A stretch of DNA of 59,174 nt. It comes from Myxococcota bacterium. Lineage in GTDB: Bacteria > Myxococcota_A > Polyangia > JAAYKL01. Shown piece by piece: positions 28,470 to 37,508 of this stretch (position 1 is its first letter; each line of letters begins with the position of its first letter). Location of the stretch: positions 1-59,174 of the forward strand of contig JASJCT010000030.1 in assembly GCA_030065855.1 (NCBI GenBank), in the 5' to 3' direction. The translations under genes and the position numbers were made by a program. The notes under the pieces were generated by a model. The model saw only the letters and a list, made by a program, of their open reading frames with translations. It was not told the DNA's origin and made no database searches.

Positions 28470-28556
28470 TGGCCTAAATCCTTCGGTTTCTCATCGGGGC
28501 CCTTTTCAGTGACAGTGTAATGGCGCATTTAGCAGGGTTGGATGAGGGATTGGTGT

Positions 28557-29279
28557 ATGTACGAGAAGCGATTTTATAGAGATTGGACCGGGAGCGACGG
28601 CCTCGAGACATTTGAGGTGGCAATTGATCAGAGCGATCTGCTCATATCAGCAGATCGCGACTTGAAAAACACTGCCCTTGGGGCACTCAAGCGCGTGCGA
28701 CAGGAAATCCAAGATTATATCGCATCAGATGGGGCATTTGCCCGGGCCCTGAAACCGCATCCGGTGCCATTGGACGCGCCAAGCGTGATAACGGCAATGG
28801 CCGGGTCAGCTGCCCACTGGCAGGTCGGACCCATGGCCGCGGTCGCAGGTGCAGTGGCCCAGGCGGTTGCGCTGGATCTTCTAAATGAGACCGATGCGGT
28901 AATCGTAGAGAACGGCGGGGATGTATTTGCCAAAACAAAAAACCCCCTGCGGTTTGCAGTGTATGCAGGTGAGGCGTCTCCGTTTTCAGATAAGTTGAGA
29001 TTTGTGGTGAACGCGCAGGACGGTATTGGCGTGTGCACGTCCAGTAAAACAGTCGGGCCGTCCCTGTCGCTTGGCAACGCAGATGCGGTTGTCGCCATTG
29101 CAGACGACGCTGCATTTGCCGATGCAGCAGCAACTGCCATTGCCAATCAGATTGCCTGTTCGGCAGACGTGGATCGGGTATTGAGCGAGCATGAAGCCCG
29201 CGGTGATCTCAAGGGGCTTATTGCATGCCAGGGCAATAGACTGGGCCTTTGGGGAGACATCGAACTCGTTAAATCGTAA
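28557..29279 (+). CDS. UPF0280 family protein (COG2122, ApbE-like)
   Basis: The ATG at 28557 follows GAGGG with 8-bp spacing and gives 240 residues; an ATG 15 bp upstream is possible. The sequence shows the UPF0280 pattern: a RDW-x-G-x-DGLETFEVAIDQSDL start, ITAMAGSAAHWQVGPMAAVAGAVAQ in the middle, and VIVENGGDVFAKT, distantly related to FAD-transferring ApbE. In methanogens a COG2122 protein was linked with COG1900 and NIL-ferredoxin proteins in making homocysteine; I rely on memory for this. Here it heads exactly that set. It probably helps mature or reduce the sulfur-transfer system, but the precise reaction is unknown. Confidence 0.82.
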   Translation: MYEKRFYRDWTGSDGLETFEVAIDQSDLLISADRDLKNTALGALKRVRQEIQDYIASDGAFARALKPHPVPLDAPSVITAMAGSAAHWQVGPMAAVAGAVAQAVALDLLNETDAVIVENGGDVFAKTKNPLRFAVYAGEASPFSDKLRFVVNAQDGIGVCTSSKTVGPSLSLGNADAVVAIADDAAFADAAATAIANQIACSADVDRVLSEHEARGDLKGLIACQGNRLGLWGDIELVKS

Positions 29280-29295
29280 CAAACCAGCTCTTGGC

Positions 29296-29311
29296 GCCCC
29301 TTTTTCGGGGC
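29296..29311 (+). other. Small GC hairpin between cluster genes
   Basis: GCCCC and GGGGC pair around TTTTTC between the UPF0280 stop and the NIL-ferredoxin start. No T tract follows, so it is more likely an mRNA stability or attenuation hairpin than a terminator. Confidence 0.35.
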
Positions 29312-29348
29312 ACTGCGAGGCATATTAAACGTAGATGAGGAGAAGAAA

Positions 29349-29783
29349 ATGATTCAAAAGAGTGCGATATTGAACTTTCCCAAGTCACTCCTGGATAGAC
29401 CGGTCATATCCCGTATCATCAAGGAGTTTGACGTTGAAGTGAATATTCTACAAGCATCGATCACACCTGAAGAGGACGGGCGCATGTTTGCTATCTTTCG
29501 GGGTCAGGGGCAACAGGTCAACAGTGCCCTTTCATACCTTAAAGAGAGCGGCATAAAGGTATTTTTACCGGTAAAAAACCTGGTCTGGGATGAAGATCGA
29601 TGTGTCCATTGCACGGCGTGTGTGGGTCAATGCCCTTCGAGTGCGTTTACAGTGGAACAGGAAACATACCAGGTTACGTATGACGCAGCGCGGTGCATTG
29701 CGTGTGAACTCTGTATTCCAGCTTGCTCCTACGGTGCAGTGGCTTCGGTTAGCGATAATTTGAGAATTAGAGGAGATGTGTGA
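29349..29783 (+). CDS. NIL-domain 4Fe-4S ferredoxin of the homocysteine pathway
   Basis: The 144-residue product has an N-terminal NIL domain (about 1-75; compare the ligand-binding domain of methionine importers). A two-cluster ferredoxin follows, with CVHCTACVGQC and CIACELCIPAC as the Cys sets. The protein is thought to deliver electrons or sulfur during conversion of aspartate semialdehyde to homocysteine. A strong ribosome site precedes the ATG. Its stop overlaps the next gene's start (TGATG), so the two are translationally coupled, as expected for partners in one complex. All eight cluster Cys are present. Confidence 0.88.
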   Translation: MIQKSAILNFPKSLLDRPVISRIIKEFDVEVNILQASITPEEDGRMFAIFRGQGQQVNSALSYLKESGIKVFLPVKNLVWDEDRCVHCTACVGQCPSSAFTVEQETYQVTYDAARCIACELCIPACSYGAVASVSDNLRIRGDV

Positions 29784-30988
29784 TGGCAAAGACCTTTGAA
29801 GAAATAAACGAAAAAATTCGCCAGAAAAAAGCAGTGGTGGTGACAGCCGAGGAGATGATCGGGATCGTTGCGGATAAAGGCGCAAAAGGAGCAGCTGACC
29901 AGGTCGACGTGGTCACAACTGGAACCTTTGGTCCGATGTGCTCTTCAGGTGCCCTACTCAGCGTTGGTCACACAACCCCGAGGATGAAGATGCAGCGCGC
30001 CTGGGTGAATGACGTGCCGGCCTATTGCGGTGTGGCAGCCGTTGATCTCTATATCGGCGCGACAGAACTCGCTCAGAACGATCCTGAAAACAAGGTTTTC
30101 CCAGGTGAGTTCAAGTATGGCGGTGCACACGTGATAGAAGATCTGGTGCGGGGTGCAGATGTCACCCTCAGGGCCGAAGCATATGGCACGGATTGCTATC
30201 CCAGGAAAGAGCTTGAAACCCTGATCAACCTTAAGGACATGAACAACGCGGTCCTGCTCAATCCCAGAAATGCCTATCAAAATTACAATGTTGCTGTGAA
30301 CGCCACTGCCTCCCGTCCCATTTATACATACTTGGGTGTGCTCAGACCCCGGTTGGCAAACGCCAACTACTGCAGCGCTGGCCAACTATCGCCGTTGCTC
30401 AACGATCCCCTATACCGCACTATCGGTATTGGTACGCGCATTTTCCTGGGTGGCGGCGTGGGCTATGTTTACTATCATGGCACCCAGCACGATCCTTCGG
30501 GCCCGCGCACGGACGCTGGTGTGCCCCTGGGCGGCGCTGGCACCCTTGCTGTCACCGGTGAACTCGACGGTATGAATGCGGATTTCCTAAGAGCAGTGTC
30601 CATTACCGGGTATGGGGTGTCCATATCTGTGGGCATTGGCGTTCCCATCCCCATCCTGGATGAAGAAATGGCCCAATTCACCGCTGTCAAAGACAGCGAC
30701 ATTAAGGCCCCGGTGGTGGACTACGCGGAAGACTACTCCAACAATGCGGGCAAACCACTGGCCCATGTTACCTATGCAGAACTCAAGTCAGGTACCATTG
30801 AAATTGGAGACAAAAAGATCCGTACGGCATCCCTTTCGAGCTATGCCAAAGCTAGAAAAATCGCCACAGTGCTCAAGCAATGGATCCAGAACGGTACGTT
30901 TACATTGGGGCAACCCGTGGCATTGTTGCCAGGCAAGGAATCAGGGGTTTCAACAGGCCTGCTCACCCATCGCCCTGCGAATAAATAG
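29783..30988 (+). CDS. Homocysteine biosynthesis protein, DUF39/COG1900
   Basis: Starting at the ATG at 29783 gives 401 residues with the DUF39 pattern: VVTTGTFGPMCSSGALLSVGH with a conserved Cys near residue 51, RAWVNDVPAYCGVAAVDLYIGAT, and GLGGGVGYV-like glycine turns (IFLGGGVGYVYYHGTQH). In methanogens and some other anaerobes this protein, with the NIL-ferredoxin, incorporates sulfide into aspartate semialdehyde to give homocysteine without O-acyl-homoserine. The two genes overlap here by one base, and aspartate kinase follows 105 bp later. The usual domain is complete. It points to an anaerobic, sulfide-using route to methionine. Confidence 0.88.
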   Translation: MAKTFEEINEKIRQKKAVVVTAEEMIGIVADKGAKGAADQVDVVTTGTFGPMCSSGALLSVGHTTPRMKMQRAWVNDVPAYCGVAAVDLYIGATELAQNDPENKVFPGEFKYGGAHVIEDLVRGADVTLRAEAYGTDCYPRKELETLINLKDMNNAVLLNPRNAYQNYNVAVNATASRPIYTYLGVLRPRLANANYCSAGQLSPLLNDPLYRTIGIGTRIFLGGGVGYVYYHGTQHDPSGPRTDAGVPLGGAGTLAVTGELDGMNADFLRAVSITGYGVSISVGIGVPIPILDEEMAQFTAVKDSDIKAPVVDYAEDYSNNAGKPLAHVTYAELKSGTIEIGDKKIRTASLSSYAKARKIATVLKQWIQNGTFTLGQPVALLPGKESGVSTGLLTHRPANK

Positions 30989-31093
30989 GAATAACGAGTT
31001 TAATGTCAAACGGACGTTGTTGGGTGAAGATAGCATTTTTCAAGGGGGAGACATGTTACCCGACATTGAAGGCTTGATGGAGGCAATACATTC

Positions 31094-32425
31094 ATGATTG
31101 TGATGAAATTCGGCGGTAGCTCGCTTGCAACGCCTGAAAAGATACGTCAATGCGCCGAACTGGTTGCCAGCCGGATCGGGCGGCGCCCCCTAGTCGTTCT
31201 ATCTGCGTGCGGCAAGACTACCGACAATCTGATCGCAGCGGCAGAAGCTGCCATGCAGGGCAGGGTGGATACGGATCGCATTGAGCAATACCACATCGAG
31301 CTCGTTGACGCACTCGGCCTTGACCGTCGGGTTGTAGAGCCGCTGCTGTACCAGCTCACCATATTGCTCCACGGGGTTAGCTTATTGCGGGAGCTCACTC
31401 CAAAAACACTGGATCACATCGTGTCTTTTGGCGAGCGCATGTCAACGCGCATTGTCGCGTCTGCCATGGCAGGGGAGGGGGTGCCAGCTGCTGCATACAA
31501 TGCGTACGACCTGGGCCTCGTGACCGATTCGAAACACCAAAGCGCAGCGCCCCTTGACGGCATTGAGGCAGGCATCGCCAAGGAAATCGATAAAATTAAA
31601 CTAGTGCCGGTGGTAACCGGGTTTTTAGGCAAGGACAAGAACGGAAACATAACCACGCTCGGTCGAGGAGGGTCGGATTTTTCCGCTTCTATCTTTGGCG
31701 CGGCCATCCATGCTGAAGAAGTGCAAATTTGGACAGATGTAAACGGCATCATGACCTGCGATCCCTCGGTCGATCAGAATGCCCAGAGCCTGCCCATTGT
31801 TTCGTTTGATGAGGCGAGCGAGCTCGCCTACTACGGCGCAGAGGTGCTGCATCCCAACACGCTTGTGCCTGCCATTCGCAATAACATCCCGGTGCGGGTG
31901 CTCAATACAACGAACCCAGAGGATCCTGGCACAGAGATTCTGACCACACCTGTTAGAACAGAAAGAATTGCAAAGTCAGTCGTGTACAAGGAAAATGTCT
32001 GCCTCATTAATATCTCCTCGCCCAGGCTCTTATCTGCTGTTCAGATACTGAGCACAGCGTTCGAAGCCCTAATGGAGAACCATATCGAGGTGCATATGGC
32101 CACTACCTCAGAGGCTACGGTATCGTTTGTGACAAATCGCCATTACGAAGAAGAACAGCTCGAACCAGCGATAGCGCAGATTGAAAAATTAGGCCGCGTG
32201 GTCGTGGAGCGAAACAAAGCGATCATTTGTCTAGTGGGCGAGGAACTAAGGGGCCGGGTCGGGGTGTTGAGCAAGATATTCGGCGCCTTGGCTGCGCAGG
32301 GGGTAAAGGCAAAAATGGTTTCCCAGAGTGCTTCGGAGATCAACGTGGCCTTCCTGGTGGATAACACTGAGGTCGCACCTGCAGTCAAAGCGATACACAG
32401 ATTGCTATTGGATGGAGCCAGTTAG
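31094..32425 (+). CDS. lysC: Aspartate kinase with C-terminal ACT domains
   Basis: The 443-residue protein phosphorylates aspartate, the first step to lysine, threonine and methionine. The N-terminal MIVMKFGGSSLATPEKI is the classic kinase signature, and TTLGRGGSDFSASIFGAAI with DVNGIMTCDP marks the aspartate and ATP sites. From about residue 295 there are two ACT domains (VYKENVCLINISSPRL and NKAIICLVGEELRGRVGVLSKIF) for feedback control by an end-product amino acid. GGAGG is well placed before the ATG. Its position after the homocysteine genes suggests that it supplies aspartyl phosphate to that pathway. It is monofunctional: no homoserine dehydrogenase domain is attached. Confidence 0.92.
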   Translation: MIVMKFGGSSLATPEKIRQCAELVASRIGRRPLVVLSACGKTTDNLIAAAEAAMQGRVDTDRIEQYHIELVDALGLDRRVVEPLLYQLTILLHGVSLLRELTPKTLDHIVSFGERMSTRIVASAMAGEGVPAAAYNAYDLGLVTDSKHQSAAPLDGIEAGIAKEIDKIKLVPVVTGFLGKDKNGNITTLGRGGSDFSASIFGAAIHAEEVQIWTDVNGIMTCDPSVDQNAQSLPIVSFDEASELAYYGAEVLHPNTLVPAIRNNIPVRVLNTTNPEDPGTEILTTPVRTERIAKSVVYKENVCLINISSPRLLSAVQILSTAFEALMENHIEVHMATTSEATVSFVTNRHYEEEQLEPAIAQIEKLGRVVVERNKAIICLVGEELRGRVGVLSKIFGALAAQGVKAKMVSQSASEINVAFLVDNTEVAPAVKAIHRLLLDGAS

Positions 32426-32437
32426 ATTGATCAAAAT

Positions 32438-32518
32438 GTAGCTGCGGGGTTTATCCCCGCAGATAAAACGGCCTAGAATTACATAGCTTTTCACCGTGGG
32501 GATAAACCCCACGGCTAC
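32438..32518. repeat. 81-bp inverted-repeat element (family A)
   Basis: A left arm (32438-32462, GTAGCTGCGGGGTTTATCCC...) and right arm (32494-32518) are inverted copies of about 25 bp with a few mismatches. Each arm is itself a hairpin around GTTTATC. The right arm plus its inner flank recurs almost identically, inverted, at 46526-46576. Confidence 0.8.
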
Positions 32519-32529
32519 AACTGCATTCA

Positions 32530-32578
32530 CCCTCCCCCAGCGTCCAATTATCCATCGGGGGAGGGCCGTGGTGGGGGC
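32530..32578 (+). repeat. Copy of dispersed C-rich repeat (family B)
   Basis: CCCTCCCCCAGCGTCCAATT followed by ATCCATCGGGGGAGGGCC matches the segments at 9746-9800 (inverted) and 49401-49455. It lies next to the family A element in the same intergenic gap. Confidence 0.8.
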
Positions 32579-32590
32579 AAAATTTTGAGC

Positions 32591-33703
32591 TTAGGGGATC
32601 GATATGGTTGGACAGTCGAGCTCGGCTGTGATCTCGTCTACATTCCCGGCCTTGAGCTGCATGCAGGCGGCGTGGCAGAATTCCACCCTGCTGGTGTCGC
32701 CTTCGGCCCAGGTCCATCCGGTGTTATGCGCGCAGTTATCGTCCCATCCCACCAAGTCACCGTCGAAAAAGAAATTTACCTCGTCCATAACAATGGGGTC
32801 ATTGGAAAGGTTGTCGATGTGATAGACGCAGTCAGCAACAGCAGCATACACAATATCCAGGGCATGTTCGAACTCGAACTGATGCTGCGCAGCAATGTAT
32901 TCATCAAATTCAGTGCCCCCAGCAGCAGCAATTGCGTTCAACTGATATGGATTGACACCGCTGCCATATCCAATGACAAACGTGGCTGTGCCTGTGCTCT
33001 CCAGTACTGATGAGGTCACTTCTGCCAACTCTTCGGCGCTTGCGCCGTGAGGGTCGATCGGACCGCCTGCACCACAGCTATCTGCACCATCTGAAATGAG
33101 GAGTAAATATCTGCGCCTATCTTGTGCTGTGCAGTTGGGGGCATAGCCGGTCTTGGTAAAATTTTTCAGACCAAGGTAAAGGGGCGTACTTCGAAACAGG
33201 TCCAAGGAGTCGATCTCATCGATGATAATTTGCGCATTTTGAGGGTCGCAATCTAAATAGGGGGGTCTGGAGACCACACAATTCGTTGCGTTGGGAAATC
33301 CGTCAAAGCCGAACGCTATTTGTTTTTTGTATTTTTCGAGGGTTGCCTTAATTGCCTGTTTGGCTTGATGCCAGTTGCTTGATGCGTTGCTATTCATCGA
33401 AAACGACAGGTCCTGCAGCAGCATTAACCGCGGCAGCAACACGTCGAGTCGCATGTCCCATGCCGGACAAAGCTCATCGCTACTAGTGCTTGTATCTGTA
33501 TCGGCAGTATCGGTATCGATTTCTATTTCTTCAGTATTTGTGTCGACTTCGATGTCTTCAGAATCAGTGTCGACCTCTATATCTTCTGTGTCAGTATCGG
33601 TTGTCACTTCGTCAAATGGGTAGAGCCTCCCATCGCCGCACGACAGACCAATTAACATCGAGGTAACGACAGGCAAGTGCCTAATTTGGTAACTCAGCGC
33701 CAT
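32591..33703 (-). CDS. VWA-domain lipoprotein with TD/Glu linker
   Basis: The open frame reaches 33817, but the ATG at 33703 gives a proper lipoprotein signal (MALSYQIRHLPVVTSMLIGLSC). Neither start has a clear ribosome site, so this choice is tentative. The 370-residue product continues with a TD, Asp and Glu-rich linker (about 32-72). A von Willebrand A domain follows: LLQDLSFSMNS provides the DxSxS part of the metal site, RSTPLYLGL the Thr, and LLISDGADSCG the later Asp. VWA domains bind proteins through Mg. The C-terminal 80 residues contain more Cys and no known motif. It is divergent from the broken xylanase gene. Confidence 0.78.
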   Translation of the reverse strand: MALSYQIRHLPVVTSMLIGLSCGDGRLYPFDEVTTDTDTEDIEVDTDSEDIEVDTNTEEIEIDTDTADTDTSTSSDELCPAWDMRLDVLLPRLMLLQDLSFSMNSNASSNWHQAKQAIKATLEKYKKQIAFGFDGFPNATNCVVSRPPYLDCDPQNAQIIIDEIDSLDLFRSTPLYLGLKNFTKTGYAPNCTAQDRRRYLLLISDGADSCGAGGPIDPHGASAEELAEVTSSVLESTGTATFVIGYGSGVNPYQLNAIAAAGGTEFDEYIAAQHQFEFEHALDIVYAAVADCVYHIDNLSNDPIVMDEVNFFFDGDLVGWDDNCAHNTGWTWAEGDTSRVEFCHAACMQLKAGNVDEITAELDCPTISIP

Positions 33704-33848
33704 TGCAATACAATCTTCGCAACGGTATTCTAACCGATCTTTCCATTTTTTATTATCATTATTTTTTACCCCTTTTTTTCTATTTCCATCTATAATTTGA
33801 ATGTGGAAAAACCGCATATTAAAAAAATATGAAAAAGGAGAAATCAGC

Positions 33849-34842
33849 GTGGGAGATCAGGTTCTTATCAACCGGTGCTCCTTCATCCTAGCAAGTCTAC
33901 TTTTAGGTTTGCTTATCGGCCTACCCGGCCTGGGTAACGTGGGTAGATTACCAGCAGTACGATTTTTCGGTTTTCAACGCGGTGGTCGAGTGGCTAGAGG
34001 ACAGGGGTATCGAGCAGATGGCCCACCTGCTAGTTGGGCCGAACATTTATTACCCGGAGTGGTTTGTGGCGGGTACCTATTCGAACGAACAGCTAGACGA
34101 GACTCTGGAGGATTTCATTCGTGCCATTATGCAGAGCAACGATAACGGTCAGAAGGTCGAGGTGTGGAACGTGGTTAACGAGTCCTTGGACTTTGACGGC
34201 TCAGGGAAATACCACGTGGGCGATGACTGCAAGTGGGCGCAGCTCGGGTTTGAAGACGATGCTTCCGGATTGACCGGGGACGAAAAGATAAATGAACAGC
34301 ATCCGGTGTACCTACGGAAGGCGTTCGAGTATGCGAGGAAGTATACGAACAACAAGCTGGAACTGCGCGATACAACAATCGAGTTCCCATCCGATCCCAA
34401 GCATAAGGCCTTCTACCAGCTGGTCAAACACTTGCTCAATCAGGGCGTGCCACTTGATGCGGTTGGTATCCAAAGCCACTACGATCTGAATCGTACCTAC
34501 GATTGGGCCGAGGTCGCCCAAGCTATCGAAAAGTTTACTGCACTCGGTGTGGAAGTGTACATCACCGAGTTGGATATCGGAGATACTGAGTTGGCATGGG
34601 ATGTGGACAAGGCACAGCGCCAGAAGGAAATGTATTACGAGTTTACCAAAGCCGTTATACCTGCGGGTATCGAAAAGTTTCACTTCTGGGGAGTAAGGGA
34701 TGACAACGACTTGGGGTGGCGGTTCGGGGAACATCCTCTGCTGTATTACGAGGATTATACGGTTAAACCAGCTTATTCAGGGGTTTTGCAAGCGATCAAA
34801 GAGTGCTGGTTTCCCACGGATCCGCGGGAAACCACTACCTAG
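33849..34842 (+). pseudogene. Broken GH10 endo-xylanase
   Basis: AAAGGAG followed by GTG at 33849 opens a signal peptide (ILASLLLGLLIGLPGLG) in one frame. The GH10 body is in another frame, readable from about 33907, with a TAG at 33904 in that frame. The body contains the acid/base region EVWNVVNES and the nucleophile region VYITELDIGD, both intact. Secretion signal and catalytic part are thus separated by a frameshift, and the first strands of the GH10 barrel (the usual N-rich PEN-MKW region, about 60 residues) are missing. The enzyme would have cut xylan outside the cell. As read, it is likely inactive; a sequencing error alone would not restore the missing part. A body-only ORF starts at 33982. 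Confidence 0.75.
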
Positions 34843-37454
34843 GGACAACTTAAATTTGGCTCTTCCCAGCAAATGTCCACCTGGTTGCCGCTGGCTTCGA
34901 TAGCCAGGGGCTCGTAGGTTAGCAGATCCAGTAGGTTGCACACCTGGCAGTAAGGCAGGGTTTGGTTTTCGATTACCAAAAGGGTTTGGGTCACGGTTCG
35001 GAGTGTCGTCAGATCCGCTAGGGTCTGAAGGGAAGGGTTATTTTGGATGATGAGGCCCACCTCCACTGTGGCTAGGCTGTATAGCCCAGCCAGGGATTGG
35101 AGTGCTGGATTTTCAGCAATGACCAGGTTGCCAGTAACGGTCGTGAGGGCCCCGAAACCCTGCAGATTTGCCAGTAGTGCGTTGCGTTTAATCTCAACCC
35201 GGCCATCGACTTGGCTAATTCCCTCGAAATTGGCCAGGCGTGCCAGGACAGGGTTGTCTCGTATTGAGATGGCCCCGTGGAAAGTGGAGATCCCACTCAG
35301 CCCGTCGATGTTCTCGAGTACCGGGTTGTCGCGAATAGATAGCCCATCTCCCACCGCGCTTAGGTTGACCAAATCGTCTAGGTCGACGATCGCTGGATTG
35401 CTCCACAGGAATAGCCCACCGCCAACAGCGGTTACTTGGCTGAGCCCAGCGATATCGACCAACAGGTCGTTATTTTGAATCCACAGGGTGCTGCCCACAG
35501 TGGTGATGCTGTCCAGGCCAACCGTGTTTTCAAGCGCTGAATTGTCGTGAATCCACAAGGCGCCCGGCACTGCTTCCAGACTTGCTAGACCGGCGATGTT
35601 CTCCAGGGCGCGGTTTGCCTGAATCTTTACGTTGCGGCCCACTTCTGTCAGTTCCCCGAATGCGTTCAGATCGGATATCTCAGGGAGGTAGCCAACTGCC
35701 AGATCCCGACCCACGCTCGCAATGCTGTCCAATCCAGAGAGATCTGAAAGCACCTTGTTGTGTTTCACGATCAGATCGAATCCCAGATGTTCGATCTGAC
35801 TCAAACTGTTCAGGTTCGTAAGGAGATCATTCCCTTCTATCACCAGGCTGATGTCGATAGAGGTCAGGCCACTCAAATGATCTATGTTTTCTAGCCCGGT
35901 ATTGCCGCGGATGATCAGAGACCCGCCAATTGAAACGACGTTACCGAGTCCATCTAGATCGGCCAGGCTGGGATTGTCAATAATGATCAAGCTGTCCGGT
36001 ATGACCTCGAGGCCGTCCAGGCCCTTGAGGCTTTCTAGCCGGTCGTTCTGACGCACCGTGCAATACCCGCCGATCGTGCTCAAATTAGACAAAGCCTGCA
36101 GGCTTTCGATTTTGGGATTGTAGGAGATGCTGATCCCACCCGCTGCAGACGTCACAGCTGAGAGTCCCTCAATATTTGCCAGCTGGTCGTTGCGTTCCAC
36201 AGTTAGATCACCGAGCACCTCAGTCAGGCGGCCGAGGCTGTCAATGTCTTGGATTTTCGAGTTGCCGGTAATGCTCAGGTGACCCCCAAACGTCTCAATC
36301 TCGGATAACCCGTCTATCTGTTCTAACACCGGGTTGCGGTCGAGCAGCAGGTCTCGGCCCACTGTTGTGAGTTGGCTCAGGTGATCCAGATGCTTCAATG
36401 CGGCATTGTCGCTGATCACCAGGTTGACCCCCACCTTTCTCAATTTGTTCATACCATTGAACGACGTGAGATTCGGATTGTCTGCAATGGCCATGTTGTG
36501 GGCCACTTTCCAAACCTCCCCCAAACCGGTGAGATCTTTCAATGCATCATTTTCCCGAACCACCAGCTGACCCGCGATCTCAGTAAGTCCATCTAGCCCG
36601 CTGAGGTCAACGAGCCTGTCGTTGTTGCGTATGTACACATCATCGCCCACGTGCGTCAATTGGGCCAAAGCCCTGATCTCGATGATCCCATTGTCGCTCA
36701 GATAGAGTTTCTGATCGATCTCCTCGAGCTGCTCGAGGCCCTTCAGGCTTTTTAGTGCTGGGTTCCCGTTTACCTGCAAATCACCTGCGATGCGCTTCAA
36801 CCCGGACAGGCCGTCCAACTCCTGCAGCGCTTGATTCATTGAAATATTGAGCTGATCTCCCAATGTCTGCACTCTGTTCAGCCCGCCGAGGCGCGTCAAC
36901 CCTTGATTCTCCCATATCTTGAGGCCACCATCGATGGTCGTCACTGCGCTCAATCCCTCCAGGTGATACAGCTGCTCATTGCCGTCGATGACAACATTGC
37001 CACCTATCAGATTCAGAAGCGGTAGATTGAGGGCGGACAGATCGGGATTTTCTTGTACGGTGAGATCTCCAGATATTTCTCGCAAGTTCGGCAGGCTGAG
37101 CTTAGTCAGGTCCGATGACACCACAGCTAAACTTCCCGTGATGCAGGCATATCCCAAGATACCTGCCATATCGTCCGCAGTTTGGATAATCACATCCACG
37201 GGATAACAATCTTCCTCTGTGTCAAGCGCGGTATCCGTGCCCGTATCCGTATCTGAATCAGTTTCATCTTCGCTATCAGAATCGTTCCCGGCATCTGTTT
37301 CGGAGTCACTGTCCAAATCAAATCCCCCGTCCAGGGGATCTGATCCATTGTCGGCGCTGGCATCGTTCGATTCACAAGCACCACCCAGCATCAGCATGAA
37401 GAGCAAATAGATAAAGGGAGGAACAGAAAAGCTTATTTTATATATTTTGTCCAT
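34839..37454 (-). CDS. Leucine-rich ladder lipoprotein (receptor L-domain-like repeats)
   Basis: I start at the ATG at 37454, which gives a signal peptide with lipobox GGAC; the frame continues upstream but into a neighbouring gene's start. The 871-residue product has an SD/TD/Glu linker (about 30-75). From about residue 95 to 835 it has roughly thirty 23- to 25-residue repeats of the form G-x-L-x-I-x-x-N-x-x-L-x-x-L-x-G-L-x-x-L-x-x-I. The repeated Asn would form a ladder inside a right-handed solenoid, as in receptor L-domains and BspA-like proteins. It ends with a Cys pair (LPYCQVCN...). The likely role is binding of a protein or surface. Its stop shares CTAG with the xylanase stop. Confidence 0.82.
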   Translation of the reverse strand: MDKIYKISFSVPPFIYLLFMLMLGGACESNDASADNGSDPLDGGFDLDSDSETDAGNDSDSEDETDSDTDTGTDTALDTEEDCYPVDVIIQTADDMAGILGYACITGSLAVVSSDLTKLSLPNLREISGDLTVQENPDLSALNLPLLNLIGGNVVIDGNEQLYHLEGLSAVTTIDGGLKIWENQGLTRLGGLNRVQTLGDQLNISMNQALQELDGLSGLKRIAGDLQVNGNPALKSLKGLEQLEEIDQKLYLSDNGIIEIRALAQLTHVGDDVYIRNNDRLVDLSGLDGLTEIAGQLVVRENDALKDLTGLGEVWKVAHNMAIADNPNLTSFNGMNKLRKVGVNLVISDNAALKHLDHLSQLTTVGRDLLLDRNPVLEQIDGLSEIETFGGHLSITGNSKIQDIDSLGRLTEVLGDLTVERNDQLANIEGLSAVTSAAGGISISYNPKIESLQALSNLSTIGGYCTVRQNDRLESLKGLDGLEVIPDSLIIIDNPSLADLDGLGNVVSIGGSLIIRGNTGLENIDHLSGLTSIDISLVIEGNDLLTNLNSLSQIEHLGFDLIVKHNKVLSDLSGLDSIASVGRDLAVGYLPEISDLNAFGELTEVGRNVKIQANRALENIAGLASLEAVPGALWIHDNSALENTVGLDSITTVGSTLWIQNNDLLVDIAGLSQVTAVGGGLFLWSNPAIVDLDDLVNLSAVGDGLSIRDNPVLENIDGLSGISTFHGAISIRDNPVLARLANFEGISQVDGRVEIKRNALLANLQGFGALTTVTGNLVIAENPALQSLAGLYSLATVEVGLIIQNNPSLQTLADLTTLRTVTQTLLVIENQTLPYCQVCNLLDLLTYEPLAIEASGNQVDICWEEPNLSCP

Positions 37455-37508
37455 GAATTCTACTATATACCTATAGGATAATGAAAAAAATAGAAAGCGA
37501 GTACCCTG

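Larger units (their letters stand above)
28215..28556. other. 342-bp gene-free region leading to the homocysteine cluster
   Basis: A 90-codon open frame (28248-28520) runs through this region, but its product is compositionally odd and has no ribosome site. The region is better read as a promoter plus a structured leader. The first 100 bp show nothing definite. Confidence 0.6.

Noticed and set aside
28248..28520. 90-codon frame before the UPF0280 gene
   Set aside because: No ribosome site and odd composition, and it covers the predicted promoter and leader hairpins.
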